64,000 bases of DNA, taken from contig CM042087.1 of the NCBI GenBank assembly GCA_023512835.1, forward strand, positions 15,284,853 to 15,348,852, read 5' to 3'. The stretch's first letter is position 1. Each line of letters opens with the position of its first letter. The notes beneath the pieces are model-generated. The model was not told where the DNA came from. It saw only the letters and a list, made by a program, of their open reading frames with translations, and did no database searches. The stretch comes from Taxillus chinensis. Lineage: Eukaryota; Streptophyta; Magnoliopsida; Santalales; Loranthaceae. Both the position numbers and the translations under genes were made by a program. This document shows, piece after piece, positions 45,290 to 56,911 of the stretch.

Positions 45290-45945
45290 GATACCGGAGA
45301 TTGAAAGCTTACAACAATGACAGGCTTGAACTGAAAAAGAGAAAAGGCCCACAACAATGATGGGCGTGAACTAAAAGTTGAAAGGCCCACAGCAACGATA
45401 GGCTCGAATTGAAAAATGGAAAAAGGCCCACAACAATGATGGGGTTGAATTAAAAACTGAAAGGCCCACAGCAACGATAGGCTCGAATTAAAAATGGAAA
45501 AAGGCCCACAGCAACGATAGGCTTAAACGGAAAAATGAAAGGCCCACTGCAACGATAGGCTTGAATTGAAAATGGAAAGCCCACAGCAACGATAGGCTTA
45601 AAGTGAAAACGGGAAAGCCCACAGCAACGATAGGCTTGAATTGAAAATGGAAAGCCCACAGCAACGATAGGCTTAAAGTGAAAACGGGAAAGCCCACAGC
45701 AACGATAGGCTTGAATTGCAAATGGAAAGCCCACAGCAACGATAGGCTTAAATTAAAAATGGAAAAGCCCATAGCAACGATAGGCTTAAATTAAAAATGG
45801 AAAAGCCCACAGCAATGTTAGGCTTACACTGAAAAATGGAAAGCCCTACAGCAACGATAGGCTTGAATTGACAATGGAAAGCCCACAACAACGATAGGCT
45901 TAAATTGAAAATGGAAAGCCCACATCAACGATAGACTTATACTGG
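45290..45945 (-). repeat. Tandem array in 3' UTR of Tat/Ogre element B
   Basis: About 17 copies of a 36-40 nt unit with core CCCACAGCAACGATAGGCTT followed by an A-rich half (AAATTGAAAATGGAAAG). Units alternate between TTGAATTGAAAATGG and TTAAAGTGAAAACGGG types around 45560-45720, so a two-unit block was amplified. No spacers separate the units. The reversed unit makes up 1-340. Confidence 0.9.
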
Positions 45946-47150
45946 AAAGACTTGTTGGAGACATCAATTGGTATTTGGGGAAACGCTTTAAGGAATTGGT
46001 GAGTTTGGGAAGTAACCCAATTTAAGCTCCCTCTACGAGTTCACTCAAGGAGATCGCTCTACGAGGTGACCCAAAATGGGAAAAGGTTGTCGAGTGCCAA
46101 AAGGATGCGTTTAGACTTTGGGGAAATTGCAAAGGAAGAGTTGTACAGTTAAAGAAAGCTAGGACAGCTTGAAGAGAAGTTTGCTGAATATGAGCTCCTA
46201 GAATCTCAAGAGGCAGCAACATTCCTGCAATTACAGAGTATTGAATGTATGCCAATGATGCATGGAATGCAATGTGTTGTATGCAAGGATGCATAAACCT
46301 CAACTTGTGGTGAAATATGATGCAATGTGATGCTATGCGATGTATGCATTGAATGCCACGTGATGTATTACTGAGGGTTTGGCTGTTGTTGGAAAGGTTG
46401 GCTAACATTCAACTTGTTGGGGAACAACATTCTCTTTGGATGGAAAGTCCGTCCTGTCTTTGCTGGGGAACTCCCTGTTGTGCATGAAGGGTCTGTTAAA
46501 TTTTGCTTTGCCATATTGAGGAGCTTGATTTGACGGCTTCTCTGGGGATAGTGATATCCCGTGGAGATATGAGTACTCCGAGTTGGGGGCCTTAAGTTGT
46601 TTGGGGATTTTGAGCTTGGCCCTACTCATAAGGCAATGCTAGAAGAGGTTACTGGGGATTTAAGATGTTATACTTAAATGTGAAATGAAGACGATGTAAC
46701 ATGATTAAAGAGATAAAAAAAATTTTGCTGGTTTAATTCCATAAAACATATTTATATCATAAAAAGTGTCCAGTTGTCATAATCTGATAAACAAAATCGC
46801 AAGTTTTTAAAAGCATAATGCACAAATTTGATTCGAGCGTGCCGCAAGTTTGACCAAGTCTTCCACTGTTTGCAGTCATGTTTTTGGATGATGTTGTTGC
46901 TACTGCTTGCAATGGACCCTATTTGTTGTGGTCCTGATCCTTTCAGATTCTGACTGATTTCACCCTTCAAGATTTATTGTTGGCTTTGTATTTTACTCTT
47001 GGTGCCCTTTCGGGTTTTCACCAAGTCCGCCTTTGTTTTCTTTTTTGTCTTTTGTTGGAGCTTTGTATTTTACCCTTGGTGCCCTTTTGGGTTTTCACCA
47101 AGTCCGCTCATTACGGGAATGAGAATCTTGTTGGGAGACATGAGAGTTAA
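45946..47150 (-). other. Tat/Ogre B 3' UTR
   Basis: No supported gene. The stretch is AT-rich, with GATGCAATGTGATGC-type words (46250-46370). Two near-identical 60-bp blocks at about 46985-47035 and 47055-47106 (TTTGTATTTTACTCTTGGTG ... TTTTCACCAAGTCCGC) form a direct repeat. Coding sequence for the integrase tail becomes recognisable from about 47150. Confidence 0.6.
46978..47106 (-). repeat. Direct repeat near the end of Tat/Ogre pol
   Basis: Two copies of a block with TTTGTATTTTAC and GGTTTTCACCAAGTCCGC, about 72 bp apart, differing at a few bases. Confidence 0.75.
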
Positions 47151-48490
47151 GCATAAAACTTTTTGACGGCGTCACTATTCACTGGATTAGGAAGCTCATC
47201 TCCGTCCATTTTGGCAAGGATCAATGCGCCTCCCGAGAATGCTTTTTTCACAACATATGGGCCTTCATAATTGGGAGTCCACTTTCCTCGATGGTCATGC
47301 TAGATTGGCAAGATCTTCTTGAGGACAAGATCACCCTCTTGAAAGCTTCTGGGCTTCACCTTTTTATTGTAATTGTTCATCATTCTCTGTTGATACAACC
47401 TGTCCTCTGCAAACCGCCGCCTGGCGCTTGCCCTCAATTAAATTCAACTGCTCATAACGACTTTGGGCCCATTCTGCTTCTTCGAGCTGAGTATCCTTAA
47501 GTACTCAGAGGGAAGGTATCTCCACTTTGACCGGTAGGACTGCTTCCATGCCATAGACCAAAGAAAATGGAGTTGCCCCAATCAATGTACGCACTGAGGT
47601 ACGATAAGCATGCAAAGCGTAAGGTAGCTTCTCGTGCCAATCTTTGTACGTTTTGGTCATCTTTCTGATAATGTTCTTGATGTTCTTGTTGGCTGCCTCG
47701 ACTGCTCCATTCATCTTTGGGCGATAGGGGGTCGAGTTGCGGTGTTGAATTTTGTATGTTTCGCACAACCTCCCTATCATCCATTGTTCAAATTAGCAGC
47801 ATTGTCCGTTATGATCTGCTCGGGAAGACCATATCGGCATATGATGTTGTTCCATATAAATCGAAGTACCACAGCCTGTGTGACATTAGCGTATGATGCT
47901 GCTTCTACCCACTTGGTGAAGTAATCAATGGCTACCAAAATGAAATGATGACCATTAGACGCTTTTGGAGATATTGGTCCGATAATGTCAATGCCCTAAA
48001 GTGAGAGCGGCCACGGGGAGACCATCACGTGTAGTTTAGACGGCGGTACTTGAATCTTGTCGCCATAAATTTGACACTTGAGGCATTTGCGCACATATTC
48101 AATGCAATCTTTTTCCATGGTGACCCAATAGTAGCCCATTCGCATGATTTGTCTTGTTAATGCATGTCCGTTTGCATGTGAACCACATTCCCCTTCGTGC
48201 ACTTCTTTCATGATTTGTGTTGATTCTTCTTTTGCCACACACCGCAATAGCACCATGTCGTGGTTTCTCTTATACAGAATTGAGCCATCAATATAATAGT
48301 TGGACGCTGACCTTCGGATATTTCTCTTATCGGATTCGGTGGCCTCTGCTAGGTATTCTTGCTTAAGCAAATATTGTTTGACGTCCTTAAACCAAGGTTT
48401 TTCTTCAGGTATGTCCTTCAATGGCCATGCAATGTGCAGGAGCATCTTGTATACGGATATCGAAAGACTAAACTTCCAACTTTGTGTCTA
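47150..48490 (-). pseudogene. Tat/Ogre B integrase
   Basis: Minus strand. The zinc-binding part reads MKEVHEGECGSHANGHALT ... CIEYVRKCLKCQIYGD (48050-48250). The core follows with a stop near 47997: GIDIIGP (first Asp), IITDNAANL (second Asp, about 47800), PYRPKMNGAVEAANKN (Glu, about 47700), then WHEKLPYALHAYRTSVRT and TPFSLVYGMEAVLP, all standard for Tat-lineage integrase. Breaks are at about 47790, 47500 and in the tail. It would join cDNA to host DNA; this copy cannot. Confidence 0.88.
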
Positions 48491-48990
48491 GTCGAAGGAG
48501 GGAGGCTAGAGTTGCCAGCGCGTCAGGGAGCTGGTTGCATTCCCTGGCATATGCTCAAATGTGATGTCTTCGAATTGCTCGGCTAACTCTGCAACGTGCT
48601 TCCGATATGGGATTAATTTGTGGTTTCGAGTCTCCCATTCACCCCTTACTTGAAAAATGATGAGTGCCGAATCGCCGAACACTCGTAATTTTTTGATTCC
48701 TTTGTGAATGGCTTCTTGAAGTCCCATCACACAAGCCTCATACTCTGCCACATTGTTTGTACAAGGGAAGGTTAGCTTTGCCGCCATGGGGAAATGTTCG
48801 CCTTTTGGGGATATCAGGATGGCCCCAACACCGTGACCTAAGAGACTAGAGGCTCCATCGAACCATATCGTCCATATGTCTGATACTTCGGCCGAAATGA
48901 TGTTAATGTGCTCATCTGGGAAGCCAATAGTCATGGGCTGAAAGTCTTCCAATGCTCTATCTGCCAGCTAGTCGGCTATCGCACTTCCTT
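48491..48990 (-). pseudogene. Tat/Ogre B second (archaeal-type) RNase H
   Basis: Minus strand. WTIWFDGASSLLGHGVGAIL (Asp), NNVAEYEACVMGLQEAIHKG (Glu) and LRVFGDSALIIFQVRGEWE (Asp) are the signatures of the extra RNase H found after the normal one in Tat, Ogre and Retand elements. A one-base shift near 48540 breaks the end (QLPDALATLA in the next frame). This domain identifies the lineage. Confidence 0.9.
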
Positions 48991-50605
48991 TTATGGCTTT
49001 TTGAGGTACGTAGATGATATCGTACTCCGATAGGATCAACTGCCATTTGGCGATTCTTCCAGAAATGGATGGTTTTTCCAAGAGATATTTGAGCGGATCA
49101 TGCCTTGAAATCAGCTAAGTAGTATGATAAAGGGTGTATTGCCTCAATCTTCTCGTTATCTAGACAAGAGCACAGCACGTCTTCTCCAAGGGCGTGTAGT
49201 TTTCTTCATTGATGGTAAACTTCTTGCTGAGGTAATAAATGGCCTGCTCCTTCTTGCCTGTAGAATCATGTTGCCCCAAGACACAAGCCATCACTGACTC
49301 CTGAACGGTCAAGTATAAGATCAGAGGTCTATCCGGTACTGGTGGAATCAAAATGGGTGGATTAGACAGATATTGTTTGATCTTGTCAAAAGCTTCTTGA
49401 CATTTGTCATTCCAAATTTCTGGGTTGTTCTTTCGTAAAGTCTTGAAAATGGGTTCACATGTGGCTGTTAGCTGGAAATAAATCGGGCAATATAATTCAA
49501 TCGCCCTAGGAATCCTCTAACCTCCTTGATGGTCCGTGGTGGCGGCATCTCTTGGATAGCTCGAACTTTATCTGGATCGATTTCCACTCCTTTTTGGCTC
49601 ACAATGAAACCAACAGTTTTCTCGACATGGCTCCGAAAGTGCACTTTTCGGGGTTCAATTTCAATTGATATTTCCGTAGCCTATTGAAGAGCTTGCGGAG
49701 TACTTCGATATGATCTTCAGTGCTTCGAGATTTGGCTATCATGTCGTCCACATATACCTCGACTTCTTTATGCATCATGTCGTGGAATAGGGTCACCATG
49801 GCTCGCTGATAGGTTGCCCCAGCGTTCCTCAGGCCAAAAGGCATCACATTATAGCAAAAGGTGCCCCAAAGTGTCGTGAATGTGGTCCTCTCTTTGTGTT
49901 CGGGGGCCATACGAATTTGATTATAGCCCGAGAAACCATCCATGAAGGAGAATAGGGCATGTTTTGCTGTATTATCCACTAAGGTATCAATATGAGGAAG
50001 CGGGAAGTTGTCTTTCGGACTGGCCCAATTTAGATCTCTATAGTCGACACACATGCGTACTTTGCCTCCCTTCTTTGGTACTGGTACAACATTAGCGACC
50101 CATTCTGGATAGTGGGAGACACTTAGGAAACCCGCATCCCATTGCTTTTTGACTTCTTCTTTAATCTTTAGTATCATCTCTGGCCTCATTCTTCGCAATT
50201 TCTGCTGTACTGGCTTGCACTCTGGCTTCACGGGTATGTGATGTTGCACTATATCTGTGTCTAACCCGGGCATATCTTGGTATGACCATGCAAAAATGTC
50301 GATGTAGCTTCTTAATGCTCGATTAACTTCCTCCCGATGTCGGTAGCTATCAAAGACCCCACCCTCAATTCTTTTGGTTCGAGTGTCGTCCCCAAATTCA
50401 CTTGTTTCTACCTGGGTCTTCACTTGGAACGGATAAACGGTCTTCCCTTTCTAATAGGCGTATAATCTCCCCTGGTAGCTCAGGTGTCTCTTCTATCTCA
50501 TTCTCATTAGCTTCAAACACGGGCTGCTCCCAGTTTGGACTTTGGTCAAACCTTTGGCATCTCGTTTCGCTTTCGCATACTATGTTTTCATTGACATTGT
50601 GATAC
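48991..50605 (-). pseudogene. Tat/Ogre B reverse transcriptase and first RNase H
   Basis: Minus strand. RT: DIFAWSYQDMPGLDTDIVQH, LRRMRPEMILKIKEEVKKQ, GKVRMCVDYRDLNWASPK, SFMDGFSGYNQIRMAPEH, VMPFGLRNAGATYQRAM and the catalytic VEVYVDDMIAKS (about 49740). First RNase H: LILYLTVQESVMACVLGQ, QAIYYLSKKFTINEENYTPLEK, then GRIAKWQLILSEYDIIYVP. Frameshifts lie near 50425 and 49600, with a stop near 49110. The left limit is a candidate splice acceptor at 50606. Confidence 0.9.
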
Positions 50606-50781
50606 CTGTTTATAAGAGAATGACAAGTTGGTAACCAAATATGATATGCATATGTGATGAATGGAATGCACCATGAAAGATTTGAAAAACACATTTTATT
50701 GGAAGGTTTAAGGAAAAACAAATGTTCACGGCTTCAAAGTACATAGAATACATTAAACCCCAAAGAACTTGTAAGCATTAC
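50606..50781 (-). other. Candidate intron between protease and RT of Tat/Ogre B
   Basis: On the minus strand coding-like sequence ends around HLVREDPNRPLNN and resumes with NVNENIVCESE. Between them is AT-rich sequence with a possible donor GTAATG (50781) and a strong acceptor context, TTCTCTTATAAACAG, ending at 50606. Ogre elements are known to have an intron between protease and RT. The acceptor is better supported than the donor; GTATTC and GTACTT nearby are alternatives. Confidence 0.5.
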
Positions 50782-52130
50782 AATATGGGGAGGTCCAGGC
50801 TGGTTCAATTGTTCAATGGCCGGTTGGGATCCTCTCGCACTAAATGAACCATCTCACTTGGTGCATGCTCATTTATGTCCAGACGGCTACGGTCCCCGTC
50901 TTGGGCTCATGTTGGCTCTTGTGGATAAACCCTCCACTTCGGAATGTAACATTCAAAGGGGGAAAGCTTCTCCTTTCTTCTTGTCCTGGCCTTTTCTGCA
51001 ATCTTGCCATTCGACTTCCCTCTTCTTGATAGCTTCTCTCTGTCGTCGGCTTTTGTAGGGACATAGCCTAGCCCAAACGTTTCGGTATTTTCTCGGATGG
51101 TCGGGGGTTTCGAATCCCCCGAGCCGTCAGGCCTAATCCTTGCCCCGGTTTGTACCCCTGTTTGATCATAGTGGCCGCAACCATTTTTGCCGCCTTCGAG
51201 AGAAGATGGTCGGGGCTGAAGCGACGTTCACCATCTCAAAAGCCCGATAGGAGCATTCCTGGCACATCTTCGTTGCTTTCAACATAAGGGACCGATGCCG
51301 GTTTGGTGACGAGGAAACTTGTCTCTCCAGAGATGCAGATGAGCTGGTCCCCTATTACAAACTTCATCTTTTGGTGGAGACGGACGGCACCGCCTTGCCA
51401 TGTGGATCTAGGGTCTTCCCAGCAAACAACTGTAATATGGAGTGATGTCCATTACCTGAAATTCCACCGTAAAAGTAGTTGGCCCAATCATGAGTGGAAC
51501 ATTCAGAGTTCCCACCATGTCACGCTTTCCTCCATCGAATGCCCGTACCTTTATCGTACAGGGACGCATATAGGACGTGTCAATTGGAAGTTCGTTGCGG
51601 TATATGCAAGGGCATAATGTTCAAGGCCGAGCCGTTGTCAATAAGTACACGGGCTATGGTGTGCTCCTTGCATTTGACCATGATGTGCAGAGCTTTTATG
51701 TGCCCCTTTCCTTCTTGGGGTAGCTCGTCATCTCCAAAGCTAATTACATTATTCAGGATGAGGTTATTGGTGAGTCCATCCACATTCGCGATTGAGATGG
51801 TTGGAGGAACGTAGGCTTGGCTTAGAACCTTCAGCAGTACTTCCCGGTGAGGTTGGGAATCCATCATTAATGAGAGCAAGGAGATGCGAGCCGGTTGCCG
51901 ACTTAATTGATCCACAATATTATACTTGCTCTGCTTCATGAGTTTCGAAATTTGTGGTTTCTTCTTCAGTGATCGGTGTTCCCTTCTTTGTTGCTTCCAG
52001 GTGTAGGCTCAATGTCTTGTTCTACAGCTTTTTCTTTCCTTGCTTTGTCAACTATCTCAGGGGCGTAAGCCCGACCGCTCCTGGTCTTCTTTTCTGCTAT
52101 AGCGGCTCCCTGAACTACCTCACAGTTATA
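50782..52130 (-). pseudogene. Tat/Ogre B protease region
   Basis: Minus strand. The active-site block ARVLIDNGSALNIMPL (about 51610-51660) is the D-N-G form typical of Tat/Ogre proteases, preceded by FGDDELPQEGKGHIKALHI. Upstream is YNIVDQLSRQPARISLLSLMM. Downstream are fragments LGYVPTKAD and SFPPLNVTFRSGGF, the linker that Ogre elements carry between protease and intron. Frames shift at about 51580 and 51300. Confidence 0.85.
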
Positions 52131-53069
52131 GTTCCACGGGACTGCATTATCCGTCTTGTAGGGGAAAGGGGCAGGCACCCGTATGGTGAGAGGTGTAATT
52201 CCATGAGGCAGTAGCGGGATTTCTAGAGTCTTGACATTCAAGACAAGGGGGGTTGGCACCCATGACGGTGTGTATGACACGTCTCTTTGAATCATGTGGC
52301 TTTGACTGCCTATCTCTTCTGTGGAGAATTCGATCATCCTTTGGTCCATGAGTTTTTGCACCACCTCGAAAACTCAGGACATTCCGTGATGTCATGTCCC
52401 CGTGACATCTTATGATAACGGCATTGCTTTTCCCCATCTGTTCCTTTCCCTGCCTTTGGCGCGTCTTTAGCCGGCATATATCCATGCTCCCGTATCGAGT
52501 AAACAAATACATTTTCTCCATTTGTACTTGAGAGAACCTTTCCCGTCGCCCTTCCTTCTCGATACTAGAAACATTGTCGGAGTATTCTGGGAGAGGATTG
52601 TTGTTCACATTTGGTGTCCCAGCCAGTGCAGAAATATCCAGCCACTTTGCATCCTTTAATGCCTGAACCTTCCTTTTGAACGTTATACAGTTTTTGATAT
52701 CATGTCCAGCTCCACCTTGCATGATATTCACACTGGCATCCGGCTTGTACCAGGCCGGGGGGAGGAGTCTTTATTTCTCCCAAGGGTATAGGGGTTACCA
52801 TCCTTGCCTCTAAAAGCTTGGGGTATAGTTCGGCATATGTCATTGGGATCGGGTCAAACTCTTGTTGTGGTTGACGAGAAGCCTGATTCGCTCCTGCTTG
52901 CTAGGTCGGGGCCCTTGGTTGCCCCTGTCCTTGGAATGCTACTCCTGGTCCTTCCTGAGTTGCTGGCCTTGATTGCTCTGGGAATGGCACTCTCGGTTGA
53001 AATGAGTTAGGTACCATTGAGTATGGAAATGGGACGCCTCCTTGCGCGCGGTATGGCATGAATTGGGGA
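52131..53069 (-). pseudogene. Tat/Ogre B gag, C-terminal part
   Basis: Minus strand. DPIPMTYAELYPKLLEARMV (about 52800-52860) and PPPAWYKPDAS are Tat/Ogre gag blocks. The zinc-knuckle-like NIMQGGAGHDIKNCITFK (52680-52731) keeps the GHxxxxC half but has lost its first cysteines. Downstream are IEFSTEEIGSQSHMIQRDVS and PFPYKTDNAVPWNYNCEV. The 5' part of gag is displaced by Tekay T3 at 53069. Confidence 0.85.
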
Positions 53070-53570
53070 TGTCACGCCCGGATTTCCAACCCGAGGAAAC
53101 CGGTACGTGACTCCCCATTCACCCATACGGAGGGCAAAGGGGTTAGGATACAAACCAAGAACCGAACATTTTAAACATTCACAACACATTCAAGAAAAAT
53201 AAAGTCCATCAAGTAGTCCACAAACCAAATCGGTCTTTAATACAAAGTCTTCTTTTCAATCCATCCCCATTGGGGTTACATCGATTCCCATAATAAAATA
53301 ACATAAACAATAAAATAAATAAGGTCTTCCACCTTGGGGTATCCACCTAACGCCCGTAAGTCCCTGGAAAACAAACAAACACGGTAGGAGGGGTGAGCAA
53401 CCACGGCTCAGTAGGGATCATGTCTCCCCAACCCATCCCATGTTCCTAGCATCTACATGCCATGTGTACAAGTGCGGTGTTGTGTTACAATAATTTCAAC
53501 AAACATAATAACAACCACATCAACGATATACAATCTTCCACTGCCACACAGGCTAACACTTTAACCACAA

Positions 53571-53699
53571 GTGATTTAACCGCCTCTTCAGGCCAAGTTG
53601 TTTAACCGCCTCTTCAGGCCAAGTGATTTAACCGCCTCTTCAGGCCACTGGTTTAACCGCCTCTCAGGCAAAGTTATTTAACCGCCTCTTCAGGCCAGA
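53571..53699 (-). repeat. 26-27 nt tandem repeat in T3 LTR
   Basis: Five copies of a unit with TTTAACCGCCTCTTCAGGCC. The GCCTCTTCAGGC part is the T3 version of the GCCTGAGAGGC inverted repeat in other Tekay LTRs. Confidence 0.88.
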
Positions 53700-54293
53700 T
53701 ACCACAGTCAAGCACACAACACACATGGTCACTCAAGCATACAACCAAACACTTGGTGTGCACCCGTTCACAAGCGCACAAACCCCAACCATTCAGGCCA
53801 TAGAGCAAACATCCAGCATACATACATACACTAAACCACAAGTCCTCACACGGACATATTACCAAACACTTAATGGGCATATTCACACAGCTAAGTTCAC
53901 ACAGGCATTTCATCAAACATGTAGCAGGCATGTCGGACAGGCATTTCATCAAACACTTTCATGCATCACACAAACACCGAAACACCAAAATCGCCATTGA
54001 AGGCCAACATTCATATAGAAGGTCACATCTATATGAATTTACATATAAATAATATAACGAGATATAACTTACTTTCTGCCCTAGGACCCTAGGACAGAGG
54101 AGGATTTAGGAAGAACAGAATCCCTACCTTAAAACAGATCTTCCTTGCTCCCGCGCTAAACGCCATCCTCCCCACGCAAGATGCTCCAAGAAGACCAAAG
54201 AACTCCCCTTCCTTCTCTCTCTCTAGCTCTCTCTCTCACGACGGCCGCAAAGAATGAAGAGAACCCTAAACCTAAAACAGAGAGCTTCTCCTC

Positions 54294-54371
54294 CTTATAT
54301 AGACAACACAACATCAAAACGACGTAGTTTTGATTAAGTGAATCCCAGCATCAAAACGACGTAGTTTTGAT
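54294..54371 (-). promoter_or_regulatory. Two palindromes plus TATA box in T3 LTR
   Basis: Perfect-arm copies lie at 54313-54334 and 54350-54371 with GACGTA cores (TACGTC on the minus strand), 37 bp apart. TATATAAG on the minus strand is at 54294-54301, 11 bp downstream. Confidence 0.78.
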
Positions 54372-54802
54372 CACACAAGTTAGCACCTTTCCGCACCCAT
54401 ATAGGCCAAAATACTCGGAATTTCAACATGGTCCTTTGGAGAAAGTTCCTTAGAATGTCAAAACCAAGGGAACCATGCAAAAATATGCCTGCACGCCAAT
54501 TTGCACGTGAATTCCCCAATTCACGTGCAACTCCATATGCACTCCAAATGCTCTCAAACTTCACCCCTAGCCTCCTTGCATCATTTAGAAGACAACCACA
54601 CTTGCACGTGAATTGGACCCATATCACGTGCACCTCACATACATGTCCATTTGGCCTGAAACTTCTGTGGTAGATAGAGGACAACATTCTAAGCATCTTT
54701 CCTTTTGCACGTGAATTCATTGGAGTCCATTTACTAGGTCAAAATCTAGAAAAACTCTACTCAGGAGGCAAAACTGACTAACTCAAGGTACGGGTCCTTA
54801 CA

Positions 54803-55138
54803 TCCTCTCCCCCTTAAGACTTTTCGTCCTCGAAAAGAAATGACATAAGAGGAAAACAAACACAAGCTACCCATTTGCCACACGGCGAGCCACAACACCC
54901 AAATGGGTCATACACCACACACAAGACAACAAGACATAACAGTACCACCATAATCCATAACCACAATAATGCACATAACACATGTCCACATGGCACGAAT
55001 ACACATCTCAAGGCACATCACAAATAAGAACACATGTCTTTAAAAGACAATACAAATACATCAACTAATACAAGAAAACACATCACAAGAAAACACAACA
55101 CTATCCCTTGGCCAACAGCCAACGACCACCTCCCACGC
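54803..55138 (-). other. T3 polypurine tract and 3' UTR
   Basis: TCCTCTCCCCCTTAAGAC (54803-54820) is the reversed polypurine tract and is identical to that of G1 apart from strand; the AAGACTTTTCGTCCTCGAAAAG hairpin follows. The remainder is AC-rich non-coding sequence. Confidence 0.8.
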
Positions 55139-55857
55139 TTAAGATTGTTCGTCCTCGAACAAGTCCAGGTCTTGCTCACGCATCACGGACTCACGTTCCC
55201 ATGTCTCCTCCTCAATACCACGGTGTTGCCACACCACGCGAACCAAAGGAATAGCACGACCACGCAATAGCTTCTCTCGCCGATCAAGGATACGGATAGG
55301 GGCCTCAATGACGGACATGTCATCCTCAATGTCCAACGTCCCCCAATCAATCACATGAGTGGGGTCAGGGTGATACTTTCGCAATCGGGACACATGAAAC
55401 ACGTTGTGCACTCGACTCGACCGCGGTGGTAACGCTAACCGGTAGGCCACAGGCCCTACACGATCCAGAATCTCAAAAGGACCAATAAACCGCGGAGATA
55501 GCTTGGAACCTCGCCCAAACCGTCGATGTCCACGACGTGGAGAGACACGAAGGAACACATGATCACCAACAGAAAACTCCAAAGGTCGCCGTCGCTGATC
55601 CGCATAAGATTTCTTCCGACACCGAGCCGACAACAAACGCCGACGAATCAACTTGACCTTCTCGGTAGCCTCTTGAACTAACTGCGGTCCCAAGAGAGCC
55701 GTCTCCCCCACCTCGGTCCAACACAAAGGGGATCGACACGGCCGTCCATACAACGCCTCGAAAGGAGCCATCCCAATGGATGCCTGATAATCGTTGTTGT
55801 AGGCAAACTCCACCAAAGGAAGGTGAGTTGCCCACGAACCCCCAAAATCTAGCACAC
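55139..55857 (-). CDS. Tekay T3 pol C-terminus: integrase end and chromodomain-like tail (partial)
   Basis: This minus-strand frame is open from the gap edge to TAA at 55139, about 239 codons. It contains the integrase core end ([35 protein letters not shown]), the GPY-type region (SPRFIGPFEILDRVGPVAYR, RVHNVFHVSRLRKYHPDP) and the divergent chromodomain-like tail (RREKLLRGRAIPLVRVVW ... EEETWERESVMREQ). It ends FEDEQS. Unlike G1 and G2 it has no stop. The tail is thought to guide integration in Tekay elements. The 5' part of pol is in the gap. Confidence 0.92.
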
Positions 55858-56357
55858 NNNNNNNNNNNNNNNNNNNNNNNNNNNNNNNNNNNNNNNNNNN
55901 NNNNNNNNNNNNNNNNNNNNNNNNNNNNNNNNNNNNNNNNNNNNNNNNNNNNNNNNNNNNNNNNNNNNNNNNNNNNNNNNNNNNNNNNNNNNNNNNNNNN
56001 NNNNNNNNNNNNNNNNNNNNNNNNNNNNNNNNNNNNNNNNNNNNNNNNNNNNNNNNNNNNNNNNNNNNNNNNNNNNNNNNNNNNNNNNNNNNNNNNNNNN
56101 NNNNNNNNNNNNNNNNNNNNNNNNNNNNNNNNNNNNNNNNNNNNNNNNNNNNNNNNNNNNNNNNNNNNNNNNNNNNNNNNNNNNNNNNNNNNNNNNNNNN
56201 NNNNNNNNNNNNNNNNNNNNNNNNNNNNNNNNNNNNNNNNNNNNNNNNNNNNNNNNNNNNNNNNNNNNNNNNNNNNNNNNNNNNNNNNNNNNNNNNNNNN
56301 NNNNNNNNNNNNNNNNNNNNNNNNNNNNNNNNNNNNNNNNNNNNNNNNNNNNNNNNN
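55858..56357. other. Assembly gap of 500 N
   Basis: Exactly 500 N, the round number used as a placeholder, so the true missing length is unknown. It should contain the 5' portion of Tekay T3 and the start of Tat/Ogre gag. Confidence 0.98.
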
Positions 56358-56891
56358 ACTTATGGACTACCCTACAAAACAAAGGTTAGCATGGCATGGA
56401 ATGAGCAAACAACATGTGGGTCAATGCCCCTGATGGGCTTCTATTGCTACACCTATCTTATTCGTTGGTTCCCAAACTTCCTCAATAGAGGGCTCCGTAC
56501 ACCATGGGATTTACCGGAGGGGGATCTTAAAAGGACGTGTCTTAAAAGAACCTCAAGCTTGAGTGAGGAGTCCGAGGCCCCATTGCGGATAATGATCAAT
56601 GCGTTGGGGACCATACTGAACCTCCCTAACCTAAATTGTGTTAAACCCAGGTATAGGGTTATGCATGGATGCAACAAGTAGGGAAAGCGGTAAATCATAA
56701 CTATCATGGTAGTTAAAACGTACAAATAAATCACAATTTAAAGATAAACGACAACTATATAAAAAAATAGGTAAATCACAATTATATCTAGAAAAAAATA
56801 ACTTAGCATGACAGTTAAATATATACAACAGTACAATTAAAAATAACCACCTAATCCTAGTTCTAGACATAACTCTCTAAAGATGTTGACC
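56358..56891 (-). other. Tat/Ogre 5' leader
   Basis: No gene. This lies between the gap and the primer site of a minus-strand Tat/Ogre element, so it is 5' untranslated leader. Tat/Ogre elements typically have long leaders. Confidence 0.65.
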
Positions 56892-56909
56892 TCCCCAGCA
56901 GAGTCGCCA
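56892..56909 (-). other. Primer-binding site (Tat/Ogre type)
   Basis: TCCCCAGCAGAGTCGCCA on the + strand; the minus strand reads TGGCGACTCTGCTGGGGA, the primer site seen in Tat/Ogre-type elements. It lies 2 bp from the LTR. Confidence 0.85.
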
Positions 56910-56911
56910 GC

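Larger units (their letters stand above)
53070..54802 (-). mobile_element. 3' LTR of Tekay T3
   Basis: Minus strand, from TGTAAGGACCCG (54802) to GGGCGTGACA (53070); 1733 bp. It contains G-box inverted repeats (54502-54529, 54603-54632), two palindromes (54313-54334, 54350-54371), TATATAAG (54294-54301), a telo-box (near 54262) and a 26-27 nt tandem repeat (53571-53699). Its first 300 bp are nearly identical to the LTR start at 63331. Confidence 0.93.
53070..55857 (-). mobile_element. Tekay element T3, 3' part up to the assembly gap
   Basis: Minus strand: integrase end (55139-55857), 3' UTR, polypurine tract, 3' LTR (53070-54802). It inserted into Tat/Ogre gag; GGGGA (53065-53069) is the TSD position here. 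The rest of the element lies in or was lost at the N run. Its one visible ORF is intact, so it is probably the youngest element with coding sequence in the window. Confidence 0.85.

Noticed and set aside
45290..45945. Regular direct repeats resembling a CRISPR array
   Set aside because: Units are contiguous without unique spacers, drift in sequence, lie in a retrotransposon UTR and have no cas genes; the context is a plant genome.
53725..54000. Thr/Gln/His-rich open frame
   Set aside because: It lies within the T3 LTR beside a tandem repeat and has no counterpart in the other Tekay LTRs.
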